Source: Arthrobacter sp. PAMC 25486 (GTDB lineage Bacteria; Actinomycetota; Actinomycetes; Actinomycetales; Micrococcaceae). From it: a stretch of 64,000 nucleotides of DNA. The translations under genes were made by a program, and so were the position numbers. The notes under the pieces are model-generated. The model made no database searches and was not told the DNA's origin. It saw only the letters and a list, made by a program, of their open reading frames with translations. The DNA is taken from contig NZ_CP007595.1 of assembly GCF_000785535.1 (NCBI RefSeq), positions 2,936,439 to 3,000,438 of the forward strand, written 5' to 3'. Shown here piece by piece: positions 1 through 7,677 of this stretch (its first letter is position 1; each line of letters starts with the position of its first letter).

Positions 1-2373
1 GAAGCGCCTCAGCCGTAGCGAGTTCGCCACCACCAGCACGGAGCTGGCGGCCATGGCGGCCCCGGCGATCATCGGGTTCAGCAGGCCCAACGCTGCCACC
101 GGGATGCCGATGGCATTGTAGAAGAAGGCCCAGAACAGGTTGGTCTTGATCGTGCCCAACGTCTTGCGGGACAGGGCTATGGCCGTGGCCACCTGGCCCA
201 AATCGCTGCCCATGACCGTCAGATCGGCGGCCGCAATGGCAACATCCGTGCCGGAACCCATGGCGATGCCGAGGTCGGCCTGCGCCAGTGCGGCGGCGTC
301 GTTCACGCCGTCGCCGGCCATGGCGACCGTGGCGCCTTCCTCCTGCAGCTTCTTGACGGCCTCGACCTTGCCCTCTGGCAGGATCTCCGCATAGACATCC
401 TCGGCGGCAATACCGATGGCGGCAGCAACCTGCGCGGCCACGGCTGCGTTGTCACCGGTCAGCAGGATGGGGCGCAGGCCCAGTTCCTTTAGCTTGGCGA
501 TGGCCTCCTTGGACCCGGCCTTGATGGTGTCCTTGAGGGCGATCAGTCCGGCAGCTTCACCGTCCACGGCCACCCAGATGGCTGTGGTGCCGCGCTGCTG
601 CTGGTCCAGCAATGCTGCCCGTGCCGCAGCGGAAAGTTCGACGGCGTTCTCCTCCAGCCAGCCTGCCCGGCCAGCCAAAACGGTGCGCCCCTCGATGACG
701 GCACGGACGCCGCCGCCCGGTGCCGACATGAAGTCGGACAGTTCGGGGAGGGTGCCATTTTCGCCGGCCTGTTCGTCCGCTTTTTCGCGGGCGTGGGCTG
801 TGATGGCGTGGGCGATGGGGTGTTCGCTGTGGGATTCCACGGCCCCGGCCAGTCGCAGGAGTTCGGCGGCCGGCACCTGGGTGAGGGGTACGACGTCGAC
901 CACTGAGAGGCGGCCCTCGGTGACGGTGCCGGTCTTGTCGAGCAGGATGGTGTCGACCGTGCGGGTGTCCTCGAGGACCTGCGGGCCCTTGATGAGGATG
1001 CCCAGCTGGGCGGCGCGGCCGGTTCCGGTCAGCAGGCCAACCGGCGTGGCCAGGCCCAGGGCGCAGGGGCAGGCGATGATCAGGACGGCGACGGCGGCCG
1101 TGAAAGCGGCTTGGATGTCGCCGGTGGTCAGCAGCCAGAGGGCGAAGGTGATGACCGCGATGACGAGCACGATCGGCACAAATACCGCACTGATCCGGTC
1201 CGCGAGCCGGGCGATGGGGGCCTTGGCTGCCTGCGCGGCGCTGACCAGCTTGCCCATTTGGGCGAGCGTGGTTTCGCTGCCGACGCGCGTGGCCCGCACG
1301 AGGAGGCGGCCGGAGGTGTTGATGGTCGCGCCAGTGACGGTGTCATCGACGGTGACGTCGACGGGCAGGGACTCGCCCGTGATCAGTGAGGTGTCGATGG
1401 CGGAGGTGCCGTCGGTGATGACGCCGTCGGTGGCGATCTTCTCGCCGGGGCGGACCACGAAGATCTCATCCACGGCAAGGTCGGCCGCCGGAATTTTGAC
1501 CTCGACGCCATGGCGCAGGACGGTTGCTTCCTTGGCGCCCAGGCTGAGCAGCGCCTTGAGTGCATCGCCGGCCTTCGCCTTGGCCCGTGCCTCCAGGTAG
1601 CGGCCCAGCAGCAGGAAGGTCACGACGACGGCCGAGACCTCGAAGTACAGCGGGGCGTGGCCGGAAATGGAGCTGCCATGGGCCGTCATCATGGGATCTA
1701 GGCCGAGTTCCACGGCGGAGAACAGGAACGCTGCGCTGACGCCGATGGAGACCAGCGTGTCCATGGTCGAGGCGAAGTGGCGGGCGTTGATGGCTGCGGC
1801 GCGGTGGAACGGCCAGGCCGCCCACGTCACCACGGGCAGCGTCAGGATGCCGGCAACCCAGCCCCAATGCGGGAATGCCAGGGCCGGGAACATGGAAACG
1901 AGGAAGACCGGGATGGTCAGGATCGCGGCCAGGATCAGGCGCGGGCGCAGCGTGGACGCCGTGCCGCCGTGGGCCATGTGGTCCTCGTGGTTTTCTTCGT
2001 GGCCGGCATGCTCGCCGTTCATGTGTCCGCCCGGCGCGGAGCCGCCTTCTTGGGTGGCACCCGGGTGGGAACCGTGCCCAAGGTGCGGGCCGGCGTCGTG
2101 CTTAACGGCGGGCTTGGCGGGAGGATTCTTCAGCGTGGCCCTGTAGCCGGTGGCCTTGACGGTGTCGATGATTTGCGCATCTGTTATGCCGGCGGGGACC
2201 ATGACCTGGGCTGATTCCAGCGGCAGGTTCACGGAAGCGCTGACGCCTTCGAGTTTGCCCAACTTGCGCTCAACCCGGCTGACGCACGAGGCACAGGTCA
2301 TGCCTTCGATGTCGATCTCGACCATGCGGGGGCCGGGTGTGGCGGTTTGGGACAAAAAATCTGAGGCGCTCAT
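1..2373 (-). CDS. copA: Copper-translocating P1B-type ATPase, C-terminus cut by window edge
   Basis: Membrane pump that exports Cu(I) at the expense of ATP. 791 codons are visible and the frame is still open at base 1, so the last residues are missing. An N-terminal HMA domain has the GMTCASC metal site (Cys27, Cys30). It is followed by an unusually His-rich linker (roughly residues 80-135), then membrane helices, the CPCALG transport motif, the DKTGT phosphorylation site, and GDGVNDAAAL near the end. The ATG at 2373 follows an AAGGAG ribosome site. It is the last gene of csoR-copZ-copA, 39 nt after copZ. The CPC motif and the HMA site make copper the expected substrate; silver is also possible. 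Confidence 0.95.
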   Translation of the reverse strand, partial: MSASDFLSQTATPGPRMVEIDIEGMTCASCVSRVERKLGKLEGVSASVNLPLESAQVMVPAGITDAQIIDTVKATGYRATLKNPPAKPAVKHDAGPHLGHGSHPGATQEGGSAPGGHMNGEHAGHEENHEDHMAHGGTASTLRPRLILAAILTIPVFLVSMFPALAFPHWGWVAGILTLPVVTWAAWPFHRAAAINARHFASTMDTLVSIGVSAAFLFSAVELGLDPMMTAHGSSISGHAPLYFEVSAVVVTFLLLGRYLEARAKAKAGDALKALLSLGAKEATVLRHGVEVKIPAADLAVDEIFVVRPGEKIATDGVITDGTSAIDTSLITGESLPVDVTVDDTVTGATINTSGRLLVRATRVGSETTLAQMGKLVSAAQAAKAPIARLADRISAVFVPIVLVIAVITFALWLLTTGDIQAAFTAAVAVLIIACPCALGLATPVGLLTGTGRAAQLGILIKGPQVLEDTRTVDTILLDKTGTVTEGRLSVVDVVPLTQVPAAELLRLAGAVESHSEHPIAHAITAHAREKADEQAGENGTLPELSDFMSAPGGGVRAVIEGRTVLAGRAGWLEENAVELSAAARAALLDQQQRGTTAIWVAVDGEAAGLIALKDTIKAGSKEAIAKLKELGLRPILLTGDNAAVAAQVAAAIGIAAEDVYAEILPEGKVEAVKKLQEEGATVAMAGDGVNDAAALAQADLGIAMGSGTDVAIAAADLTVMGSDLGQVATAIALSRKTLGTIKTNLFWAFFYNAIGIPVAALGLLNPMIAGAAMAASSVLVVANSLRLRRF

Positions 2374-2412
2374 GGCGCTCCTTAATGTGTTGGCGGCCTA
2401 ATCGTTGGCGGG

Positions 2413-2649
2413 TTAGGCGTTGTTGGCGACGACGAGGTATCCGGCCTCGGCAACGGCCTCGGAGATTTCCGCGGGGTCGAGGGTCAGCGTGGAGGTGATG
2501 GTGACCTCGGAGATGCCTCCGGTGTTGAGAATTACGGCGACGTTTTCCACGCCCTTGAGTTCGGTCAGTTCCTCCGTGACGGAGCTGACGCAATGCCCGC
2601 AGGTCATACCGGAAACGTTGACGGTGGTGGTGTGGCTGTTGTTGCTCAT
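2413..2649 (-). CDS. copZ: Copper chaperone, HMA domain
   Basis: A 78-residue single-domain cytosolic protein with the heavy-metal-associated fold and the GMTCGHC Cu(I) site (Cys17, Cys20). Proteins of this family carry Cu(I) to the N-terminal domain of CopA and can exchange it with the CsoR sensor. The start at 2649 gives the usual family length. The open frame extends further upstream only through the csoR coding region, so the longer reading was rejected. It lies 4 nt after csoR and 39 nt before copA, which implies co-transcription and copper induction. Confidence 0.93.
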   Translation of the reverse strand: MSNNSHTTTVNVSGMTCGHCVSSVTEELTELKGVENVAVILNTGGISEVTITSTLTLDPAEISEAVAEAGYLVVANNA

Positions 2650-2653
2650 GCGG

Positions 2654-2968
2654 CTAGCTCCTGAGTAGGCGGGATATGGCGGCGGTTGCTTCGGCGACCT
2701 TGTCGGAGACGATCTCCGGGTTGCCGGTTTCCTGTGATTCATGGGCTGCGTTGACCACACAATGTGCGATGTGGTCTTCGAGCAGGCCGATGCTGACGGC
2801 GTGCAGGGCCTTGTTGACAGCGGCCATTTGGGTGAGGATGTCGATGCAGTACTTGTCTTCCTCGACCATCCTGGCGATGCCGCGGACCTGGCCTTCGGCG
2901 CGCTTGAGGCGACGCAGGTAGGCCTGCTTTTCTTCGGAGTATCCGTGGGTATGCTCTGCTGTTTCCAT
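2654..2968 (-). CDS. csoR: Copper-sensing transcriptional repressor CsoR
   Basis: A 104-residue all-helical DUF156 repressor. The Cu(I) ligand pattern is complete: Cys41, His66 and Cys70 have the same spacing as Cys36-His61-Cys65 of the Mycobacterium tuberculosis protein. In this family Cu(I) binding releases the operator. First gene of csoR-copZ-copA. The ATG at 2968 has no ribosome site but sits 6 nt after a TAAATT -10 hexamer, so the transcript is probably leaderless. Two CsoR-type boxes in and beside that promoter indicate autoregulation. Confidence 0.95.
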   Translation of the reverse strand: METAEHTHGYSEEKQAYLRRLKRAEGQVRGIARMVEEDKYCIDILTQMAAVNKALHAVSIGLLEDHIAHCVVNAAHESQETGNPEIVSDKVAEATAAISRLLRS

Positions 2969-2974
2969 GACTTC

Positions 2975-3020
2975 AATTTATACCCCCATAGGGTATGTGT
3001 CAAGTACCCCCAGGGGGTAT
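2975..3020 (-). promoter_or_regulatory. csoR promoter with two CsoR operators
   Basis: On the minus strand, -35 TTGACA is at 3003-2998 and -10 TAAATT at 2980-2975, with a 17-bp spacer. The spacer is filled by operator 1 (2980-2996, ATACCC...GGGTAT, an interrupted palindrome). Operator 2 (3005-3019, TACCCCCAGGGGGTA) is a perfect odd palindrome just upstream of the -35. Both match the C/G-tract dyads known for CsoR. The distance from the -10 to the ATG at 2968 implies a leaderless mRNA. Confidence 0.85.
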
Positions 3021-3190
3021 TTGGCGTGGGTGTGCTTCGCTGAGAACTGGGTTAATCTGCCGTCTTCCGATGGCTTTTCCGGCAAAATGCCCCGTTTTGG
3101 AGGCATGCGCCCGGCCGACGCGGCCCTGCCGCGTAAGTTACCGGCGGGAAACCCTTGATGTGTGGTGGCTGCGGTGGTCGACTTTAACCC

Positions 3191-4333
3191 ATGGAAAATA
3201 GCGAAGCACCAGACGGCATTCGTCCAGGTGGCACCCACTTGCTGGCCGTGGGCACCAAGAAGGGGCTGTGGCTGGGCACGAGCCCGGACCGTGAAAATTA
3301 CAGCTTTACCGGGCCGCATTTCTTGATGCAGGAGATTCCCAGCATCGGCATCGACACCCGGGGCGGCCGCACCCGCATCCTGGTCGGGCTGCGCAGCGAG
3401 CACTGGGGCCCCACGGTAGCGCACTCGGACGATCTTGGCGCCACATGGCAGGAACCGGAACATGGCGCCATCACGTTTCCGCCGGACACCGATACCGCGT
3501 TGGAGCGGGTGTGGCAGATCCAGCCTGACTCCGACGGCCGGCCGGGCATGGTGTGGGCCGGATGTGAGCCCATTTCCGTGTGGAAATCCACGGACGGTGG
3601 CGAGCATTTTGAGCTCAACCGAGGACTCTGGGACCACCCGCACCGGTCCGAATGGGGCGCCGGCTTTGGCGGTGCCGCGGCACACACCGTCCTGCCGAGC
3701 CCCGCAGACCCCAACACCATCCACGTGGCCATGAGCACGGGAGGTGTTTACCGCAGCGTTGACGGCGGGGTCTCGTGGGAGCCCCGAAACAAGGGAATTG
3801 GCGCAACTTTCCTGCCCGAGGAGACTCCGGAATTCGGCCAGTGCGTCCACAAGGTGGCCCGGGACCCCAACCATCCCGAGGTTCTGTTTGCGCAAAACCA
3901 CGGTGGCGTCTACCGCAGCGGCGACAATGGCGACTCCTGGGACTACATCGCCCGGGGCCTGCCGGCGGACTTCGGCTTCACGGTACTCACCCACCCGCGC
4001 CGCTCCGGAACCGCCTGGGTCATTCCCATCAAGGCCGATGCCGAGCGGATTCCCCCAGATGGGCAGCTTGCCGTGCACAGGACGGACGACGGCGGCCAGT
4101 CCTGGACACGCTTGGCCGACGGCCTGGCGCAGCCCGAGTTTAATGTGGTGCTCAGGGATGCTGCGGCCGTGGACACCGCGGAACCTGCCGGTTTGTACTT
4201 CGGCACCCGCGGCGGAACCGTGTATGCCAGCGCCGACGAGGGCGCACACTTCGTCCCAGTCCTGAACCAGCTGCCGGACGTGCTGTGCGTCCGTGCCGCC
4301 GTCGTGGCTGCCCAGGTCACGCAGAATGGGTGA
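3191..4333 (+). CDS. Asp-box (BNR) beta-propeller protein, exo-sialidase-like
   Basis: A 380-residue protein with about six Asp-box motifs (S/T-x-D-x-G-x-x-W/F). Examples are SDDLGATW, KSTDGGEHF, RSVDGGVSW, RSGDNGDSW, RTDDGGQSW and ASADEGAHF, spread along the whole chain as in sialidase or sortilin-type propellers. It has no signal peptide, so it is likely cytosolic. The sialidase arginine triad is not obvious, and the automatic label exo-alpha-sialidase should not be read as a function. Its stop overlaps the start of a MoaD/ThiS-like gene by 8 nt, so the two products are probably made together. No clear ribosome site precedes the ATG. Confidence 0.8.
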   Translation: MENSEAPDGIRPGGTHLLAVGTKKGLWLGTSPDRENYSFTGPHFLMQEIPSIGIDTRGGRTRILVGLRSEHWGPTVAHSDDLGATWQEPEHGAITFPPDTDTALERVWQIQPDSDGRPGMVWAGCEPISVWKSTDGGEHFELNRGLWDHPHRSEWGAGFGGAAAHTVLPSPADPNTIHVAMSTGGVYRSVDGGVSWEPRNKGIGATFLPEETPEFGQCVHKVARDPNHPEVLFAQNHGGVYRSGDNGDSWDYIARGLPADFGFTVLTHPRRSGTAWVIPIKADAERIPPDGQLAVHRTDDGGQSWTRLADGLAQPEFNVVLRDAAAVDTAEPAGLYFGTRGGTVYASADEGAHFVPVLNQLPDVLCVRAAVVAAQVTQNG

Positions 4334-4613
4334 AGTGACGATGCTGGTGCCGCGCCTGCTGCAGCCGCTGGTCGGCGACAGTGCAGAGCTGCGCCTGGAC
4401 GTGGGCGAAGGCGCTTTGTTGGCGGAATTGCTGGACGCGGTGGCCGGGGAGTATCCGGTCTTTGGCCGCCGGCTGCGCGACGAAACCGGTGCGCTGCGCC
4501 GCTTCGTGAACATCTACCTCGACGGCGATGAGGTGCGTCGGCTCTCAGGGCTCGATACACGCGTCATCGCCGGCCAGGAGCTGATGGTCATCCAGTCCGT
4601 GGCCGGCGGCTAG
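4326..4613 (+). CDS. MoaD/ThiS-family beta-grasp protein
   Basis: 95 residues ending in Gly-Gly, the tail that is adenylated and thiocarboxylated in MoaD, ThiS and related sulfur carriers. The sequence LRLDVGEGALLAELLDAV near the N-terminus and the final ELMVIQSVAGG fit the ubiquitin-like fold. The ATG at 4326 overlaps the end of the upstream propeller gene by 8 nt, while ATG 4341 is a shorter alternative. No molybdopterin or thiamine synthesis gene lies nearby, so its role with the propeller partner is unknown. Confidence 0.8.
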   Translation: MGEVTMLVPRLLQPLVGDSAELRLDVGEGALLAELLDAVAGEYPVFGRRLRDETGALRRFVNIYLDGDEVRRLSGLDTRVIAGQELMVIQSVAGG

Positions 4614-4638
4614 CTTTCTGCCAGCCCTCCCTGGCACC

Positions 4639-5145
4639 CTAACGCTCGATCACATACGGGGTGATTTCCCCGACGCTCACTCGGATACGCGGGGGCCGGC
4701 GGCCGATGAAGTCTTGTCCTTGAACGACTCCAAGGACCTTGGTGGACACCGCCACGCGGGCAAAGATCAGGATTGCGACAACCACGACAAGAACACTAAA
4801 CACCCAAAGAACCAGTAACCAGATCGAGCTGGACGCCACGGCCCAGAGCCGTTCGAAGGCAGCGGTGCTGAGTCCCAGCGCTGCGATGATCGCTGTAAAT
4901 GCGAACTCTGCACGGCGTCGGACAACCTCAATGCCGCCTGATTCAGACCTTAAACGTTCACTGTAAGTGTCCAGAGCCAGGGCGAGATTTCGTTTCGGAG
5001 CCTTATCTATCCATTTCGTATCGGGCGGCCCTTCGCGCGGCGGCCATACCCTTCTCCCTGCGAAGAGCCTCAAAGCTGTACTCGCGACCACCCCTGCTTC
5101 GACTGTGGCCAGTCGCGCCCTCTCACGAAGCTTCGTCTTGTTCAT
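4639..5145 (-). CDS. Hypothetical membrane protein, two helices
   Basis: 168 residues. The first 80 are charged and soluble, followed by two hydrophobic segments (about 82-98 and 105-130), with a short soluble tail. No family recognised. The ATG at 5145 has a GGAAG site 7 nt upstream and overlaps by ATGA the stop of a 41-codon reading frame, suggesting translational coupling. It is the last gene on the minus strand before the convergent MoaD-like gene. Base composition is lower in GC than the flanking operons. Confidence 0.6.
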   Translation of the reverse strand: MNKTKLRERARLATVEAGVVASTALRLFAGRRVWPPREGPPDTKWIDKAPKRNLALALDTYSERLRSESGGIEVVRRRAEFAFTAIIAALGLSTAAFERLWAVASSSIWLLVLWVFSVLVVVVAILIFARVAVSTKVLGVVQGQDFIGRRPPRIRVSVGEITPYVIER

Positions 5146-5267
5146 GCAACTTCCAGCAGCAGATCTGCAATGGCTACCGCGACAGCTGTGCCGATCGTCT
5201 GTCTCCAGTCCTGGCTTGAGTACCCAATGCTGAGCTCACTCACGATCTCTATTGCACCGCTCGTCAC
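5142..5267 (-). CDS. Possible small protein coupled to the downstream membrane protein
   Basis: A 41-codon frame from GTG 5267 to TGA 5142. It starts VTSGAIEIVSELS and ends in a hydrophobic run (GTAVAVAIADLLLEVA) that could be a short membrane helix. An in-frame stop lies five codons upstream of the GTG. The stop codon shares ATGA with the start of the next gene, the usual sign of a real two-cistron unit. The ribosome site is weak (GGGA). No homologue recognised. It could be spurious. Confidence 0.4.
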   Translation of the reverse strand: MTSGAIEIVSELSIGYSSQDWRQTIGTAVAVAIADLLLEVA

Positions 5268-5305
5268 GATCCCACGACAGAGCTACACCACCCTCACAAA
5301 GGTCG

Positions 5306-6004
5306 TTAATCGTGTCCGATCTGTACCGATCTGGCGGTCACTGGGGGGATGCCGATATCTTCAACGTCATGGTTCTCGCAGGGGATCTTGGTGACGCTGG
5401 CGCGTTCGATGCGCTTCAGTAGGAACCATCGGATTTCGTTCCTCAGTCTGCACCAGCCGATCAGATACCAGCGCCCCTCTCTGAAAGCGAAGATAACGGG
5501 CTCAACGTCACGGGTGGTTGTGTTCCCATTAGCCGAGGTGTAGCGGATACGCACAACCAGCTGCTCGGCCATTGCTTGCTCAAGAGCGGAGCTGATCGCC
5601 CGTGCAACGGGCGAATCGGCGTTGACCCAGATTCGACGGGCGAGTTCGTCCGCCTTCATACGGGTTCGAGGGTCCAGCACATCCACAATCTTCCGAATGC
5701 CAGCTGCGGCGAGGTCCGCATAAGGCGCATCGGGGGCAGCGGTAACAGCGGCAAGCAGGGCGACTGCTTGCGCCGGCGTCAGGGTAATTGGCGGGAGGTT
5801 GGATCGTCCAGCCAGACCATACCCGCCGCCAGGCCCCGGACGCGACCAGATTGGCGTGCCGCTGTTCTCAAGCGCATCCAGGTCTCTCTTAATCGTGCGG
5901 ACGGACACACCGAACTCGTTCGCCAGCCAGTCAGCTGTGCACCCGCGAGAGCCACTACGTCGCAGCATTTCTGACAACGCGTGAAGCCTCTCCGTCCGCT
6001 TCAT
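5306..6004 (-). CDS. YafY-type transcriptional regulator, HTH plus WYL domain
   Basis: 232 residues. A DeoR-like winged helix occupies about residues 1-60 (SVRTIKRDLDALENSG recognition region) and a WYL ligand-sensing domain begins near residue 145. The YLIGWCRLR stretch is typical of that domain. These proteins bind DNA and respond to a bound ligand or nucleic acid. It is transcribed divergently from the alpha/beta hydrolase at 6081, the obvious candidate target. The 76-bp gap carries a direct repeat. Confidence 0.9.
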   Translation of the reverse strand: MKRTERLHALSEMLRRSGSRGCTADWLANEFGVSVRTIKRDLDALENSGTPIWSRPGPGGGYGLAGRSNLPPITLTPAQAVALLAAVTAAPDAPYADLAAAGIRKIVDVLDPRTRMKADELARRIWVNADSPVARAISSALEQAMAEQLVVRIRYTSANGNTTTRDVEPVIFAFREGRWYLIGWCRLRNEIRWFLLKRIERASVTKIPCENHDVEDIGIPPVTARSVQIGHD

Positions 6005-6019
6005 CTCACCACACCCCTC

Positions 6020-6037
6020 GCCATAATCGTGCCATAA
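6020..6037. promoter_or_regulatory. Direct repeat in divergent WYL/hydrolase promoter
   Basis: GCCATAA occurs at 6020-6026 and 6031-6037, 11 bp start to start (one helical turn), in the short gap between the WYL regulator and the hydrolase. The position suits an operator controlling both genes. This assignment is inferred from position only. Confidence 0.35.
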
Positions 6038-6080
6038 ATAGTGACATGCAGTTGTCCAAACCTACTGCGAGGATCTTGGT

Positions 6081-6806
6081 ATGACAACTAAAAGGACTAA
6101 CCCGAAAATCATCCTGGTCCCTGGCCACTGGCTGGGAGCCTGGGCCTGGGAAGAAGTACTGGAGAAGCTGACGGCCCATGGGCTGCGAGCTGTTCCGCTG
6201 ACTCTGCCTGGCCTAGACCAAACGGACCCTGAACGATCCTCCAGGACGCTTGACGAACAGGCTGCAACAATCGAGCAAGCCGTGATTGCTGATGGTGAGC
6301 CGACGGTAATCGTGGCACATAGCGGCGCCAACGCACCGGTGAGTCTCGTAGTTGATCGGCATCCTGAGTTGGTTCGCCGGGTGATCTGGGTCGATAGCGG
6401 CCCGGTCGCCCCCGGCACGGCTTTCGCTCCTGACTTCCCCGAAGACACGGAGGGGCTTCCGCTGCCCCCCTTCAACGTACTGGGCGAGCAAGCCAGCCTT
6501 GACGGTCTAGACGCCGACACTCTCGAACGGTTCCGAAATCGTGCCGTTTCGGAACCGGGCCCTGTGTTGCGCCAGGCCGTGGAACTCCTCAACGACGCAC
6601 GCTTTGAGGTGCCGACCACTCTCGTGTGTTGTTCGATCCCGAGTTCGCAGGTGATGGAACTCGTTGAAGCAGGCCATCCAATGTTCGCTGAGGTCGCAAA
6701 CCTCAAGAAGGTCGACTATATCGATCTCCCAACGGGCCATTGGCCTATGTGGAGCCGCCCTGATGATCTGGCTCAGATCATCGCAGAAGCTTCCGCAACC
6801 GACTGA
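6081..6806 (+). CDS. Alpha/beta hydrolase
   Basis: 241 residues, the size and fold of small esterase or salicylate-esterase-like hydrolases. LVPGHWLGAWAW forms the oxyanion region. The nucleophile is Ser81 in AHSGAN, a Gly-poor variant of the nucleophile elbow, and the catalytic His is in GHWPMWS near the C-terminus. No signal peptide, so cytosolic. Substrate unknown. It is divergent from a WYL regulator and is followed within 6 nt by a 16-bp hairpin. Confidence 0.88.
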   Translation: MTTKRTNPKIILVPGHWLGAWAWEEVLEKLTAHGLRAVPLTLPGLDQTDPERSSRTLDEQAATIEQAVIADGEPTVIVAHSGANAPVSLVVDRHPELVRRVIWVDSGPVAPGTAFAPDFPEDTEGLPLPPFNVLGEQASLDGLDADTLERFRNRAVSEPGPVLRQAVELLNDARFEVPTTLVCCSIPSSQVMELVEAGHPMFAEVANLKKVDYIDLPTGHWPMWSRPDDLAQIIAEASATD

Positions 6807-6811
6807 CTGTC

Positions 6812-6846
6812 GTGCGAGGGGCCAGCCTATGGCTGGCCCCTCGCAC
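6812..6846 (+). terminator. Perfect 16-bp hairpin after the hydrolase gene
   Basis: Arms at 6812-6827 and 6831-6846 are fully complementary around a 3-nt loop (TAT). It begins 6 nt after the stop codon. There is no T-tract on either side, so termination may be weak or factor-assisted, or the hairpin may act as an mRNA 3' stabiliser. Confidence 0.6.
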
Positions 6847-7030
6847 GCTCGAAAATCAAACCGCGTTGTGGCTGCAGCGACTCGTAGCGAGTTGCGACGC
6901 CAGCCGTTCGCCTCTGCGCCTCCGCCTGGCTGCACCGATCAACCGCGTCATGCTCTCAGCCCGGAAGACCCTTCTTGGCTGTCCTTTCAGCGCCGATGAT
7001 GGACCCAAGCTTTCTCCATTTCGAAATTAC

Positions 7031-7433
7031 ATGCTAGATCAAGCCAATACTGAAGGAGATTACGCGACTCTCAACGAGCGAACCATTAGCCGCTATCTCC
7101 CGATTGCACCGATCGCTTTCGACCGCGTGAAGTTCATTGTGATTCGTGGTGGTAGACGGGCTCGGATTTCTAGTGGGTTCGGGTCTCGTCATGTTCAACT
7201 CAGGGGACGTCGTTGTGCTCGCCGCGAATACACTCTGCGGTGCAGAACCGGAGGGCTATGTAACAACGACAACCCTGTACCTGGACCATGACTATGTGAT
7301 CGATCAGGTGTTCTGGCAGTACGCCGCGCACTTCAAGGGTCGTTTAGCTGCCAGCGACATCCTTGCTACGAACTATGCGGAGCCGGCGCAGGCTCGGCCG
7401 GTTCGAGAAAATCGAAGCCCGGCGAGCCTCTAG
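7031..7433 (+). pseudogene. AraC-type regulator relic, N-terminal domain only
   Basis: The frame starting at ATG 7031 reads MLDQAN and then IAPIAFDRVKFIVIRGG. The similarity then moves to another frame near 7150-7180, continuing as GDVVVLAANTLCG, VTTTTLYLDHDYVIDQVFWQ and ATNYAEPAQ, before a stop at 7431-7433. Together these match the cupin-like N-terminal half of a family of actinobacterial AraC regulators, as I recall it. The two C-terminal HTH motifs are absent. The gene is therefore frameshifted and truncated. Confidence 0.6.
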
Positions 7434-7677
7434 CAACGCGATCAAGAAGCCACCACAGGAAACCGTAACCATCGCCCGACGAGTTCTTGACCTCGTATGG
7501 ACTGCAAAACACGTACAGACGGAGCTCTTCTCGCCGGCGGGGCGAGCCATCGCTCGCTCATGTCCGGGACCATGCGCAGGAACGCCCGAACACCTGCAGC
7601 AAGGGCGTCGGTTGCGACCATCCAGGGTGTGAGCGAGCGTCTGCGAAAAGTGACCCTTATGTGAGCGAGCGACGGTG
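7434..7677. other. Non-coding scar with a 12-bp direct repeat
   Basis: No convincing gene. TGTGAGCGAGCG is repeated at 7628-7639 and 7660-7671, 32 bp apart, immediately before the polyol operon ends. With the broken AraC gene alongside, this could be the edge of an old insertion or deletion. Confidence 0.3.

Noticed and set aside
416..1600. Long plus-strand open frame inside copA
   Set aside because: Antisense shadow of copA; the minus strand carries all P-type ATPase motifs, and the plus frame has no domain or ribosome site.
2978..4513. 511-codon minus-strand frame across the propeller gene
   Set aside because: Composition-driven shadow; the plus strand has six Asp-boxes and a coupled MoaD-like gene.
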